NCBI GenBank assembly: GCA_000827265.1
Contig: KN834820.1
Coordinates: 62,001 to 126,000, forward strand
Direction: 5' to 3'
Length of the DNA stretch: 64,000 nucleotides
From: Collybiopsis luxurians FD-317 M1
Lineage: Eukaryota > Basidiomycota > Agaricomycetes > Agaricales > Omphalotaceae
Position numbers and translations under genes: made by a program. This document shows positions 1 through 11,128 of this stretch, piece after piece; the stretch's first letter is position 1, and every line of letters starts with the position of its first letter. The notes below the pieces were generated by a model. The model was not told the origin of the DNA. It searched no databases and saw nothing but the letters and a program-made list of their open reading frames with translations.

Positions 1-852
1 GAGAACATGCGCTACAAAGCTTGCACGCCTGAAGACATAAAATTCTTGAGATCCTTGGTGTCATTGAATAGACCAGGATGTCACTACATCAGCTCAGCTC
101 TTTGGCGGGACACACCAATCATTGTATTTGAGAACAGGCAGAAAGATGAGATAAATAGACTGGGATGTTTACATTTTGCAGCTGATACTTCCCAAGTTCT
201 AACACACTTCTACTGCACCGATACCATATCCACTGCTTCAGAAGAATGTCAAGTGAAATCTAGTGCTAAATGTAAGGCCAATTCCAGAGTAAACACAATG
301 TCGACAGACCTACAACAGGTAATGTGGGACTTGCCTGCCTCGTCTCATGAAAACCATGCTGCACCTGTATTATCTCTATGCCTTGGCCTACCGGTAATCA
401 TATGCTACAATGTTGCAACTGAGCTAAATATCACCAAGGGTCAGCAAGCCACCGTATATATGTGGCATGCATCTAAGGCTGACCATGGTAAATTAGTCTT
501 GGACGTACTGTTTGTATTGCTGGAAAATCCTCCAAGTCCTGTAATATTAGAAGGGCTGCTGCACAATGTGGTGCCGCTTCTGCCTAGAAAGAATGCAGGA
601 TATGTTGTACTTCCCAATGACAGAAAGATATATATCTCAAGAACACAGGTAGATGTCCTACCTCAATTTGCTATGACAGCCTATGCATCTCAAGGACATA
701 CAATGGATAAAGTCACAGTGATGTTGAATTCGCTGTGCGATCATCACGCTTATTATACAGCACTTTCCAGAGGAAGGAGTGTAGTTAATACAACTATGCT
801 TCAAGGCTTTGATCCAAAAGTCATTACAGGCAGAGCATCCAGTTCATTAAGA
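1..852 (+). pseudogene. Helicase (Pif1/RecD-like SF1) C-terminal half, interrupted gene
   Basis: The reading frame is open from base 1, so the gene begins upstream of the window. Near the 3' end it carries the late helicase motifs TAYASQGHT (about 663-720) and YYTALSRGRS, typical of the C-terminal RecA-like domain of Pif1/RecD-type superfamily 1 helicases, followed by QGFDPKVITGRASSSLR. From memory this tail belongs to a repetitive basidiomycete helicase family in which the helicase is fused to a C-terminal USP-like peptidase. The frame is cut at 852 by the element at 853-1942 and resumes in the correct phase at 1946 (KEFRELE). The apparent stop at 883-885 lies inside the insertion. Helicase assignment is good. 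Whether the family is a Helitron relative or another repeat class is uncertain. Confidence 0.7.
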
Positions 853-1942
853 CACCCCCAGCAGTCCAGTATTTATCTTCTGTAAAAGGCCTAGTAATAT
901 ATTAAATTTTTTCCAGAATTTTTCCAATTTTTTTCCAGTGTTAAATAATTATTATTGAGGCTGTAAAATGTTTTGATAAATAATGAATTTTTCGGCGCTT
1001 ATTTCGGCGGAAAAATGCATTGACAATTATGTAATATTACTCGAGATATAGCATGAATTTTTCCTGATTTTTATGTATTTTTTTACCTAAGATATATGCA
1101 AAGTTTAACTGAGGGAAAAGAAAATATATTNNNNNNNNNNNNNNNNNNNNNNNNNNNNNNNNNNNNNNNNNNNNNNNNNNNNNNNNNNNNNNNNNNNNNN
1201 NNNNNNNNNNNNNNNNNNNNNNNNNNNNNNNNNNNNNNNNNNNNNNNNNNNNNNNNNNNNNNNNNNNNNNNNNNNNNNNNNNNNNNNNNNNNNNNNNNNN
1301 NNNNNNNNNNNNNNNNNNNNNNNNNNNNNNNNNNNNNNNNNNNNNNNNNNNNNNNNNNNNNNNNNNNNNNNNNNNNNNNNNNNNNNNNNNNNNNNNNNNN
1401 NNNNNNNNNNNNNNNNNNNNNNNNNNNNNNNNNNNNNNNNNNNNNNNNNNNNNNNNNNNNNNNNNNNNNNNNNNNNNNNNNNNNNNNNNNNNNNNNNNNN
1501 NNNNNNNNNNNNNNNNNNNNNNNNNNNNNNNNNNNNNNNNNNNNNNNNNNNNNNNNNNNNNNNNNNNNNNNNNNNNNNNNNNNNNNNNNNNNNNNNNNNN
1601 NNNNNNNNNNNNNNNNNNNNNNNNNNNNNNNNNNNNNNNNNNNNNNNNNNNNNNNNNNNNNNNNNNNNNNNNNNNNNNNNNNNNNAGTTAAACTTTGCAT
1701 ATATCTTAGGTAAAAAATACATAAAAATCAGGAAAAATTCATGCTATATCTCGAGTAATATTACATAATTGTCAATGCATTTTTCCGCCGAAATAAGCGC
1801 CGAAAAATTCATTATTTATCAAAACATTTTACAGCCTCAATAATAATTATTTAACACTGGAAAAAAATTGGAAAAATTCTGGAAAAAATTTAATATATTA
1901 CTAGGCCTTTTACAGAAGATAAATACTGGACTGCTGGGGGTG
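853..1942. mobile_element. Long-TIR DNA transposon (CACTA-like?) inserted in the helicase gene
   Basis: Near-perfect inverted repeats of about 257-259 bp (853-1111 and 1686-1942) flank a run of N. The ends read CACCCCCAGCAGTCC and its complement. The element is bordered on both sides by AGA (850-852 and 1943-1945), a 3-bp target-site duplication. Removing the element plus one AGA restores an uninterrupted helicase frame. Termini starting with CAC and a 3-bp duplication are features of the CACTA/CMC superfamily; this class is inferred, since the interior (1131-1685) is unsequenced and no transposase is visible. Confidence 0.8.
1131..1685. other. Assembly gap (N run)
   Basis: 555 consecutive N. 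The gap sits at the centre of a long inverted repeat, a structure that often collapses in assembly, so the true length may differ. Open frames called across the N run are artefacts. Confidence 0.99.
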
Positions 1943-1945
1943 AGA

Positions 1946-3403
1946 AAAGAGTTTCGTGAATTAGAATTGCTCAATGACATTACCTGCCTGAGATACAAGG
2001 GCGACCTTGATTCTTCAGTGCAAGGTTCAACTCGAGCACTACTCATTGAGTCATTCCATCAACTAAAAGGAATTGACTACGTACCAATTAATGCACATAG
2101 TGCAATCAAATGGACTGCTAGTGATCCATACATTCAAGAACAAGGTTTAGATATACCATGGCATGTCATTGACAAACACAAACATACCAAGAAAAATAAG
2201 GCATCTGTCGATGCTGATCCTTCTCCCTCAAATCCTAAAGAGAGCGGATCATCAAACAAGGACTCTCTAATCCTGGAGTTATCCAGTACTCAAAAGAGGA
2301 AACGGCAGGAAGAGGCCATTGTCGAAAGTCCAAAGAGGCTCAAAACCATGCTTGGAGGTTTACCTACACCCCCAAATTTGCAACCTAATATGAGCCATTC
2401 CAGTACAACACAGTCCAAACGAAATCAGAAAGCTGCAAAAGAAGACCATTTGACCTCTGGCTGCTTGCCTTCACCTCCATCCTCCCAATCCACAAATACC
2501 AATCCCAGTTCAATGCAGTCCAAAGGAATTCAGAAAAGTGCAAATGAAGGCCATTCATCCTCCCAATCCAAAAATACCAACTCCGCTTTGCCGCAGTTAC
2601 AACATTGCGATATTACTTGGTGACTGAGATGGTCTGATAATAGCTGTGCATATGATGCATTATTTATAATTCTTACTCGTATTTGGTATGAAGATGCAGA
2701 CCTTTTTTGTCCATTTGTCTCCCTTCATTCTATAGGCCATGGCCTTCAAGCATGTGTGAACGCCGAGTGTACTGTTGAATCAGTAAGGGATCAATTTTGC
2801 ATTTCTGTGCAACATATTTCAACTATGCGCTGGGCTCAATACACAAGTACCGCAGAAGTTATCAATGAACTGTTGCAGTTGGACTCACCTTGTATCGTTT
2901 TTAAACATACTTGCGATGCCAGTCATATACCTCGGAGACGCCCTAGAGACCAGCCTGCTGCGGTGTTGTCTGGTCCTTTTGAAACACCTCCAACCTCCAT
3001 ATCTGCATGGGTGATGGTCATTCCAAGATACTTTCTCGGTACTTATTGTACTACATGCGGAAGTTCAATATTCAGGTATGCAGAAATAATCCGTGCACTG
3101 CCCATTCTTGCTTTCCAAGTTGATGGTATGGCAAACTTCCACATCAACTGTAATATCCATCTGGATATTCGGGGCCATCAAGTATCTTATAAGATAAGAG
3201 GCCTTTCATATTACAACTCTGAACAGTGACATTACATTGCTAGGGTTATTGACAAAGACAATCACGTATATCTGCACAATGGTATGGCTAACAGTGGACT
3301 TGTTCAGCTCGAAGCAGTAGATATATTATCAGTAGATTTGTGTACATGTTCCTCAGCCTCAGTTTCGACTATCATATATAGTGTCATTTCTTGCGAGCAT
3401 TGA
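1946..3403 (+). pseudogene. 3' half of helicase gene with USP-like (C19) peptidase domain
   Basis: Continues the frame of 1-852 after the insertion: KEFRELELLNDIT, then YVPINAHSAIKW, a low-complexity basic/Ser-Pro linker (about 2200-2600) with KRKRQEE and KSPKRL-like nuclear-signal patches, then a domain resembling ubiquitin-specific proteases. NSCAYDA (about 2638) looks like the catalytic Cys box, and YYNS..HYIARVID with HNGM (about 3205-3280) looks like the His box. The same frame is broken by TGA at 2621-2623 and 3227-3229, each with homologous-looking sequence on both sides, so this is a decayed copy. The frame ends at 3401-3403. Domain naming is by pattern and memory of the family. Confidence 0.6.
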
Positions 3404-3861
3404 CACCAGTGCCTGCATGATCGCATCCTAGACTCGGTAATTTCAAAAGGAACTCCTTCTATAACATGATATATGGATACGATGTCTTGGTTGACTGAGC
3501 ATGACTAAATTTAAGTAATAATTTTGAAGAGAACATCAGAGGAGCGTGCGAGGTTAGAAACTGTCTTCGAGAACTCACTTATAGATCCCTTACCCTCTTC
3601 TAGCTTGGATCCTCATGATCCAGACCTAAGGTCCATCCCGATTCACGAAGCGTGCTGAGGAAGTAATCACATACTCTGAGTTATAACAGTCAGAGTTCTG
3701 CTATAAAAGTCAAAGATAGTCGCTCCGTGGTTTCTCTCGAGTAACCCCATCTCGATATTCCCTCTGAAATGCAGCCTCCACTGCCACCTTGTCACAAAAA
3801 CCCCCTTTCTGATCCAGAAGGACTTCGTTGATGAGAGCTAAATCAATGCTCTCAGTGCTGG
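3404..3861. other. Intergenic, no clear gene
   Basis: No supported coding sequence. A minus-strand frame at 3710-3940 overlaps the start of the MYND gene and has no recognisable features. Some 5' coding sequence of the MYND gene may lie around 3770-3860 in another frame. Confidence 0.5.
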
Positions 3862-4518
3862 GTGTCCCATTCAGTCTCAAATCCATTGAAGAGATGTACA
3901 GGTTGTTTCCATGCAAAATACTGCATAGGTTGTTGCTCATTGGAAAGACCTTTCCTTACCTTATTTATCCAGAGTGAAACTTGCCAGAAAAGGGCTTGGC
4001 CTGCGCACAAGGCTGCGTGTCATGAAAACAGAGAGAAGATGTCCACATGGTCTCCCGAGCATCTTGATGTTTTGAGCGCTCTCTCGAAATTCATCGCTAA
4101 ACACACTCCGATGATAGGTCAAAGTGCTATCCGTGCTTTCACCTTGCACTCGCGACCTGAACAAGCTCTGCAAGAGTTCATGGTCATCAAGGTTACAGAC
4201 CACCGGCATCTGTTTCCGAACAATCGCATCCGCTGCGAGACTGCATTCTATATAACGGATGCCAGTGTACATGAAGTTGCAACTGCTCTTCCGGCTGCCC
4301 GGCATGACGGTCTATGCAATGACATCATTCAGGCCAATATAAAGGATCAGGAAAAAGGCTTAAAGGGTGCTGTATATGTACTATTGACCTGTGAGGAAGT
4401 AAACATCACCCATAGTCTGTCCGTTGGATTTGATTCTGATGTCTGCGAGTGGGTAGACAATGGGGAAGGATGGAAGAGCGACCTCATTAACAGTTTGAAT
4501 GAGGGTTTGCTTGTGTGA
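3862..4518 (+). CDS. MYND-type zinc finger protein (start and 5' exon uncertain)
   Basis: A 218-codon frame. Residues 12-21 (CTGCFHAKYC) and about 37-51 (TCQKRAWPAHKAAC) give most of a MYND finger: paired cysteines, YC, CQK, W, H-x3-C. MYND fingers are protein-interaction modules, often in fungal regulators. Between the two halves lie about 16 residues that look like an unspliced intron (near 3925-3970), but no GT-AG pair I tried keeps the frame, so there is a splicing subtlety or a frameshift. The frame opens on GTG, not a plausible eukaryotic start; the real start is probably upstream. The C-terminal 160 residues are unrecognised. The copy may be partial. Confidence 0.5.
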   Translation: MSHSVSNPLKRCTGCFHAKYCIGCCSLERPFLTLFIQSETCQKRAWPAHKAACHENREKMSTWSPEHLDVLSALSKFIAKHTPMIGQSAIRAFTLHSRPEQALQEFMVIKVTDHRHLFPNNRIRCETAFYITDASVHEVATALPAARHDGLCNDIIQANIKDQEKGLKGAVYVLLTCEEVNITHSLSVGFDSDVCEWVDNGEGWKSDLINSLNEGLLV

Positions 4519-6299
4519 TAGGGCCTGTATATCGTAACACACTGCTTACTGTTTGAATTATTACTGTTTGAATTATTACGCATCTTTGTATGAACTCCGG
4601 ACTCATACATGCCATGCGCGCAGTGCGATGGCCCACCCCGCAAGTTAGATTGAGGGTCTCATTAAATCTTCATATTCTGTGAGTGTCTAAGTCTTAAGTG
4701 ATTGAAATGCTCAATATTGCTGAAACTGCTGTTTAATCAGCTGTTTCAAGTTGTATCATTTACATCCAATCACTCAGCTGAAAACATGAAAACTCAATCT
4801 ATTATGCATACTCTGTGGCCTGTTCAAGCATATATATCAATATATTTACAATGCTGCATTGTTTAAGTTATTTAAGTACAGTTGTGCTCAAAGCATATAG
4901 AAGTAGTGCAACATTTGTAGATTAATATTGCAAACAAAAGTTAGTTACATCATAAGCGATGTCATTTCAGTCTTGGCGCTGGTCTTAAGCAGGTCTGTAG
5001 GTATAGTTTCTCCGCCATAAAATACATTCATAATTACAGATTTGGCACTTGTGCCCATTACACATAACATAGTTCTTTGTAAATAAGTTACCCATCATGA
5101 ACCCATTTTATTCAATTCAACAATCACAGGTCACAGGGCCTAAAAATGTCAAAATTTTCTGACCTGTTACAACAAAAAATGGAAAAATCGCCCTCAAATT
5201 ACAGCTTTGACTGCCACAAGTACTGAATGCTGATAAATATTACCTTCAAAGGAAATTTGTTGAAACCAAAATTTCATCAGTCAGGTCACAAGTCACAAGG
5301 TGTGTCAAATTGAATGAAATGGGACAGTACCTCAGTCCTCTGCCAATCACTGCATATGATAGGATGATCCCAATACTAAATCTACGATCCTAGTAAATGT
5401 GGGATTATTCAGTGTGTGCAAAGTAACTTTTTTCCCATGCTTGACAGTTTTAACTTTCCGAGTCTTGGCAAAATGTAACTCTCATTAAAACTTATTAATA
5501 ATTGATTTAAGTTTTTTTGACATTGTCAAAGCATCTGCATTTAGGGTTACACAAAATATTACTGTACCAATTTGAATGGAAGTTCATTGATTTGGGAATT
5601 TTTGTCAATAAAAAATCCAAAAAAAAAAAATCAAAAAGTCAAGAAAAAATTGGAACCAATGTTGGATTGTTTAGCCAATGGCATATGGCTATTTTTTGAG
5701 TCTTCTAGGAATCAAATATAGTCACCTGATTCCTGTTTTTGCGCAGCCATGCAGTTGGCTACAAATGGATGGCGACGGCTCTTGATAGCAGGTTGAAGGC
5801 GACCGCAGAATTGTTCAATAGGAAAAGCCCAATAAGTCCATTTTCTGAATGATATAGCCTATATTGTGATATTTAGATAGCTAGAGCTAAGATGGTCCGC
5901 AGATAAAAGCCTATCCCTTTTCAGTTTGACTTTCTCAGGGTGACTATGTCTAATGCTTCTACTGTATCCATAAACTAGCACCTAGGATTGGCATGAACAA
6001 TGTGTGAAATGCTATGGTTCCTTGCCTCTGAAGTTCATATGTTAATAGAAAGTGTCAAAGCTAGAGCAACATGAATTTGTGCTCAACATAGACACAATCA
6101 AATTGGATGTGTCATACCACGGATTGCAACCTGCTACAGTGCCATGCCTCTACTTTGTCGCGGCTGCAGTGGAAATTGTGGATGAATACATATATGTGGG
6201 AGTGTCATTTTGAGGTGGCCCTTTTTGAGCCGATTGTGTTCATAATATTTTCTACCCACACTATGACACTAAAGCAGAGAAGGCTCGGTCAGTTGGACA
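4519..6299. other. AT-rich gene-poor stretch
   Basis: No supportable gene. Contains an imperfect inverted repeat pair (5101-5123 with 5301-5323, both variants of CCCATTTTATTCAATT) about 180 bp apart, and a segment at 5430-5475 that recurs at 36898-36942. The open frame at 5517-5699 is an AT-rich run with a poly-A tract and is not convincing. Confidence 0.5.
5430..5475 (+). repeat. Dispersed repeat, copy 1 (pairs with 36898-36942)
   Basis: The sequence around CCCATGCTTGACAG and CGAGTC(T/C)(T/C)GGCAAAA is shared at roughly 90 per cent with 36898-36942, in the same orientation. It may be the end of a larger dispersed element; its nature is unknown. Confidence 0.65.
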
Positions 6300-6912
6300 T
6301 GGTGTGTTGCATGTGGAGCCAGTGGTAGGCTACCTGCCAGCAACTGAAGGTAGAATCCAGTATATGGGATGCATTGATCTGCACTTGACATATGGATTTC
6401 AGGTGACATTGGACTCAAGTTTGGAATTAGCACACAATCTGGAGCAAGTGCAGGCAGACTTCATTCGTCGTCTATTGGGGCTTTCAAAGAAGGCATCCAA
6501 AGTGGTCACAGGCATGGTTCCTCTGCAATATATGCTATATTGCAGAATGGAACTTCCTTTCAGGGCATATTGGAGCGAAATCCCAATACATACTTCCATG
6601 CGGCATTAATGGAATCTGTGCAATTGCATTGTCAAGGGTACCACTCCTGGTTCTCAGCTCTGATCAAGGTGCTTGGAAGGAATTTAGGTTCGGTGCTTCC
6701 TGCTCTGTCAGTTGACACCTTATTAAACATTGCACTGGCGAGAGAGATTCACATAAAGAAAGTGAAGAAACTTTTTGGTTCAGCTCCCCGACTTAACAAG
6801 AAACAAGTCAATAGTGAAACAGATGCCATTATTCATGCGCAAGCCCAACTCATGAATGCCAGTAAGTCATTTGCTTTACTGCACCTATGTATATTGCCCT
6901 ATGCTAACTGAA
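6300..6912 (+). pseudogene. Reverse-transcriptase C-terminal fragment (non-LTR type?)
   Basis: Frames at 6304-6609 and 6540-6911 together give LEQVQADFIRRLLGLSKKAS, then a segment with alternating Leu/Arg and YFHAALMES, resembling the region after the polymerase domain in basidiomycete non-LTR reverse transcriptases. The frame shifts between the pieces, no polymerase active-site motif is present, and there is no start. A retrotransposon remnant is likely; the subclass is uncertain. Confidence 0.4.
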
Positions 6913-8094
6913 TTTTCAGGCAAATCTCCAGGTCATAGAGCTAATATTGCAGAAATTCAGAGGGCCACAAAGAAAAACAAGGAACTTCAGGCTGTGTGTA
7001 AGGATAAAGAAAAGATGGCGCAACTTTTGCAGGATCCGGAGGAGTATCAGCAGGACAAAAAGCAGGGAGCAAGAGTCTCAAACAAGATGGGGGCCTTGCA
7101 TGCTACTAAACTTCTCTGTTGGTTCAAAGATGAGGTAAGTGTCATCCATTCATTGTATTAAAGTGACTACCAGTAACTGACATGGTGTGTTGCATTCCAT
7201 CCAGTTTGCTGAGCTGCATCAATCCACTGAGATAGCTGGGTTTGGGATTTTCATTTGCGAAACATTTGAGAGCTCTGTGCAGCCCACCATCATTGGAGGA
7301 GGCCCCATTGCTGATTTTTTTATGCAAACATTCAAGAAATCAATCTGGGAAGTTCTTTGTTTATTCGAATCTTACACAACCATAGCAAGCAAATGTGATT
7401 GTCCTTATTCCCTTTCCTGTTTACTCCCTAACCTGGATGATCCTAGATGGCATGCGGACTCTTATGAAAACTGAAAAAACAAAGGAAACTGTTCAGATTA
7501 TTTTGGAAGGACTACATGTGTATCCAGCTATCTATCTGCAAAGCTTTGCTGACTGTCATCCCTCAAGGTTCCATCACTGGAGAAGAATCTCTTGTCATTA
7601 ATTATAAGAACTTCTGGCATGCTATGGTTGCTCAATATTGAATTGACATTCATGGGTGGCCTGAAGATGTTCCATTCATGTCCCCCCACTCTATCGACAA
7701 CTCCAAGAAGCTTAATACACTCTACCAAGCATGGAAATGTGGCGAGGCTTACTGGTACAAACTCACAGAACAGCAGTATTGAGACCACATGAAGAAACTT
7801 GAAGAGGACAATGGGGCTGGGATACTGACTAAGACAGCCAGGAAACAGAGAAGTGATGCTGGTGGAACTCATTGCAAGCAGAAAAGGAGTGCCACAGAAG
7901 ACTCACAAGAACATTCCACAAAGCATGCATGCAAGTCTTCTACAAAGGAACATTGTTCAGCCTCGAAGCAAAAGGGACTGTCGGTCAAGAGGCCATCTGA
8001 CAAGAAGAAGCAAGTGGCAGCTGAAGGTGAGGAAGAGGGAGCCAGTGAGAGTGGTGGCAAAGACGAGGAAGAGGAAGATGAGTTGGATGATTAG
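6913..8094 (+). pseudogene. Decayed basidiomycete repeat-family gene (unknown function)
   Basis: Pieces at 6930-7134, 7205-7390 and 7600-8094 read in order as a protein type common in agaricomycete genomes, with an N-x2-A-L-x2-T-x-L helix region, then GWPEDVPF, then a basic, acidic-tailed C-terminus. An apparent intron joins 7134 and 7205 (GTAAGT at 7135, CAG at 7204). In-frame stops after NFWHAMVAQY and LTEQQY show decay. The last frame (7789-8094) ends in a Lys/Glu-rich tail. I recognise the family as repetitive and uncharacterised; no function can be given. Confidence 0.45.
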
Positions 8095-8329
8095 AATATA
8101 CCATTTTCCTTGCCATTCTCCCCCCCTGTTTGTTTTATCTGGTATACCTGCCAGAAATAGGGCTTGATAGACCATATCCGCCAGCTACTCTCCTTGTTAT
8201 CCCTGCTATATGTGAATTCTATACATATTCTTACCATGCACATACTTATTACGCATTGTTTTTCTTGGAAATACATGTATTATCTATATTATGTGAAAGC
8301 TTATCAACTAAACAAAGAGTAGGAAACAG

Positions 8330-8690
8330 TATGCAGGAGGTAGGGTGAATGGGAGCACAGTGAGCAGGAAAGGCAGGAGGTGGGCAGGAAAGGTGGGAGG
8401 CAGGAAGGGATGGAAGGGATCATGACACTCAGGAAGAGGGAGCGCTCTGGAAGCACATAACTTGCCGCGGGATGCCGGACCTGCTCATCCTTGGGATGGG
8501 AAAGGTGGGAGGCAGGAGGCAGGAAGGGATGGCCGGAAGCGGTCACAATGCTCGGGAAGATGGGGAGCGGGAGGTGGGAAGGGATGGCCAGAAGCAGCCA
8601 CGATGCTCGGGAAGAGGGAGCGCTCTGGAAGTGCGTAATTTGCCGTGGGATGCCGGACCTGCTCATCCTTGCTGTCGCAGAAGTCCTACC
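8330..8690. repeat. Purine-rich GGGAGGCAGGAAGG repeats with a 62-bp direct repeat
   Basis: Imperfect short repeats of GGTGGGAGGCAGGAAGGGATGG fill this stretch. Inside it, a unit starting GAAGAGGGAGCGCTCTGGAAG (about 8432-8493) recurs at about 8608-8669 with few differences. Composition is much more GC-rich than the flanking sequence. Open frames here on both strands are by-products of the repeat. Confidence 0.75.
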
Positions 8691-9900
8691 TCAGTATAAT
8701 GTGTATTATATTTACTGAGGATTTAATGTGTTTAGCTTGGGGTATGAAATAGACCATATCACTATGTATACATAGCAAAAATCTTCCGACTGACAGCGCG
8801 GGGAGTCTCCCAGGTAAAATCTCTGGAAAGAATGCATCAACGAGAGTTTGTGAGGATCCACTGTCGCTACGAGGAGGCCCAGTTGTGTACTCGAATGATC
8901 ACATCGATCATCCGTTATGAAACCGCTAACGACGAGAGCAGGTGTGGCTAATTCTAAAGTGGTCACTTCATCGAATGTGTGTTCCTTAGATTTAATCCGT
9001 CAATCGATACCCCGCTACAAACGCGATGTATCTACTCAAGATCAAAATAATCTGGTCGATGGCAAGGAACGTGCGGCACCTGGAATCAGTTGCTCGAAAG
9101 AAAAACACTCCTGACAGTGTAGATTGTCCGAATCCAACCGTCCTGGAATAATAAATAAGTCCTAGGAGAACAGCTTCTTCGTGCCGCAATGTACAGGCCT
9201 GGCCCTACTCTTAACCGAATGAATCTCGTCCGTATATAAAGAAATATACAGGACGCAAAATACATGCTTTTGAAGTTTTCGAGCGAATTTGATGCTTGTA
9301 TTTCACAGTCCAGAAGAAGCCATGAGTCCTTTCTTCATTGACTCTCTGAAAAATAGCGGCGAATCATGTCGTTGGAGACGGTTGAGGGTCCAGTGCGGGT
9401 AAGCGTTCAGGAGGCAGCGAATGTAGTGAAAGTATGCGTATAAGGCAATACACCTTTGTCAGAGTTGAAAGAAGAAGGAGAAAGGGGAAGGTAGAATCCT
9501 GGCAAAGGACGATGCTAAATCCTAGTAGTTGCGTGGAGTTTGGCTGGGGCTTGACCCCGCGCGGGTGCGAAACAAACAAGTGAACCGGGAAGCTGGGGAA
9601 TAAGACTACCGGCTGGGACAAGCCTAGAACCTCGTGGCTAAAAGTCGGGTGTTTGAGATAGGAAGAGGAGGGTGAGTTGGGGAATCTTTGGTCGTCCTTT
9701 TGACAATGACAATGCTGAGGGCGATTAGTAGCAAAGAGGTATGGGGGCCTAAACGGCATCAGGGTGACTGTCAAAGCCATCATGTGACTCAGGCCCAATC
9801 TGGGACGCGACGCGTGCACGAGGTTATGAATGTTTCATTGTCGAGTAGAGAATCAAATAGGAGATAAGATACAGATGAAGTACCATTCCCAGATCATTGT
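8691..9900. other. Intergenic stretch without a supported gene
   Basis: Base composition changes here from the decayed AT-rich region to ordinary gene space. Short frames exist on both strands (for example 8917-9114 and 9364-9819), but none shows a domain, codon pattern or splice context that I can support. Confidence 0.45.
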
Positions 9901-9903
9901 TCA

Positions 9904-10861
9904 AACAAGCATCTCGCTGGTACAGAGCAAGTCAATAAGGCCATCTTGATCCACCTCCCACCCGTCAAACCCTTCATCAACTTCCACTCTAAATAGTTTA
10001 TCAATTAAGTTGACGGAAGAAACTCTCCATGTAACAGTGCCATAACATTTTTCCTCTTCCTCGACCTCCACATGTTTGAAGAGTTTCTCCCCCAATGTCA
10101 TGACATCAGAAACGATCGTCTCAGCTTGCTCTTTGGTAATGCCCGCGAAAAATATAGAATGCTCATCCCTCGCGGGCAGTGGTTCCGGTTGTCGCTTCTG
10201 AAAAAGTGAAGGCCGCGAACGATTAAACGTCTGCTGCAACATTTGTCCTTCTCTAGCAAGTCCGTTCATTCAGATTTATTTGATATGATAACTTGAACGA
10301 GCAAAGCAATCGCAACTTACAGATCGCTGAAACGTTTTTTGAATACTTCAGATGCTCCGCAGATAGATTGAAGGGGGTCGACAAAGTAAGTCTGAGTCAT
10401 TTGAGTGGCTGTTATGGCATGGGTAGCACGCCAGTAAGCACTTGAAATTGATGTCAATGTCATTGAGACCGAGTAAGAAGAGTGTCGAAATCATGCTCAA
10501 CGCACTTTTCCACAGTTCCATCTTCGTCTAGCGACAGAAACTCATGATAGGCAGCAAGCACGACATTCAGTTCATCGAGGCGTAGGTCACCGTTCTGGGT
10601 AGAGCCAAAGTTCCGAGTGACACAATTCTCTTCTTCGCCGTTCACCGAGTTCATATGCATTGCCAGTGGTCGGGAGAGAGGGTCAGGGAAAGTGTGCATG
10701 AAATCCTCGGTTTGACCTCGATTTGACTGCAAAATGTGGGTTGCTTGAGCCTGGACGCGGGCATAAAATGCTTGAGTTTGCGCAAGTTCTTCGATAGCTT
10801 GGCCGGATGGCTGGACTACTTTCTGCAGGAGACGTTTTTCTGAGGCAAAGAAATTAACCAT
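9904..10861 (-). CDS. Hypothetical protein, multi-exon
   Basis: The likely start is ATG at 10861 (MVNFFASEKRLLQKVV). The first exon runs to about 10470 and is helix-rich (AIEELAQTQAFYARVQAQAT). Good splice signals follow: a GTCTCA donor at 10469 with AG at 10392 and a second, GTAAGT, donor at 10320. The last frame, 10269-9901, encodes ITKEQAETIVSDVMTLGEKL, an acidic patch EVEEEEK and a stop. The join into the last exon could not be fixed: the obvious acceptors create a stop in the frame I chose. No family is recognised. The conserved-looking helices suggest a real gene rather than chance ORFs. Confidence 0.45.
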
Positions 10862-11128
10862 GATGATTCGAAAGAGAGTTGAGAGAATGAGTGGCCTAGG
10901 GCAATTCAGGTTAAATTCGACAATTGTAAGTCGATTCCCACGCCATGTATTGTAAACTCGAAGGTCAAAGCGCATATCGATATTTGAACTTAAAGGGTCG
11001 TGAGGAAGACAATAAGCATACAATACCTCGAGCTCGTACTACTGCGATGAAATCTTATGCAGAGTTTCAAGTTACGTATTTCACTCAATAATAGATAGAT
11101 AGATATCATTTCACACTTCCTCCGTTAC

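Noticed and set aside
1083..1722. Three 205-residue open frames on both strands
   Set aside because: They run through the N gap; almost all residues are unknown.
9364..9819. 151-residue minus-strand ORF
   Set aside because: No domain, odd composition (Ser/Pro/Leu/His), no splice context; not strong enough to call a gene.
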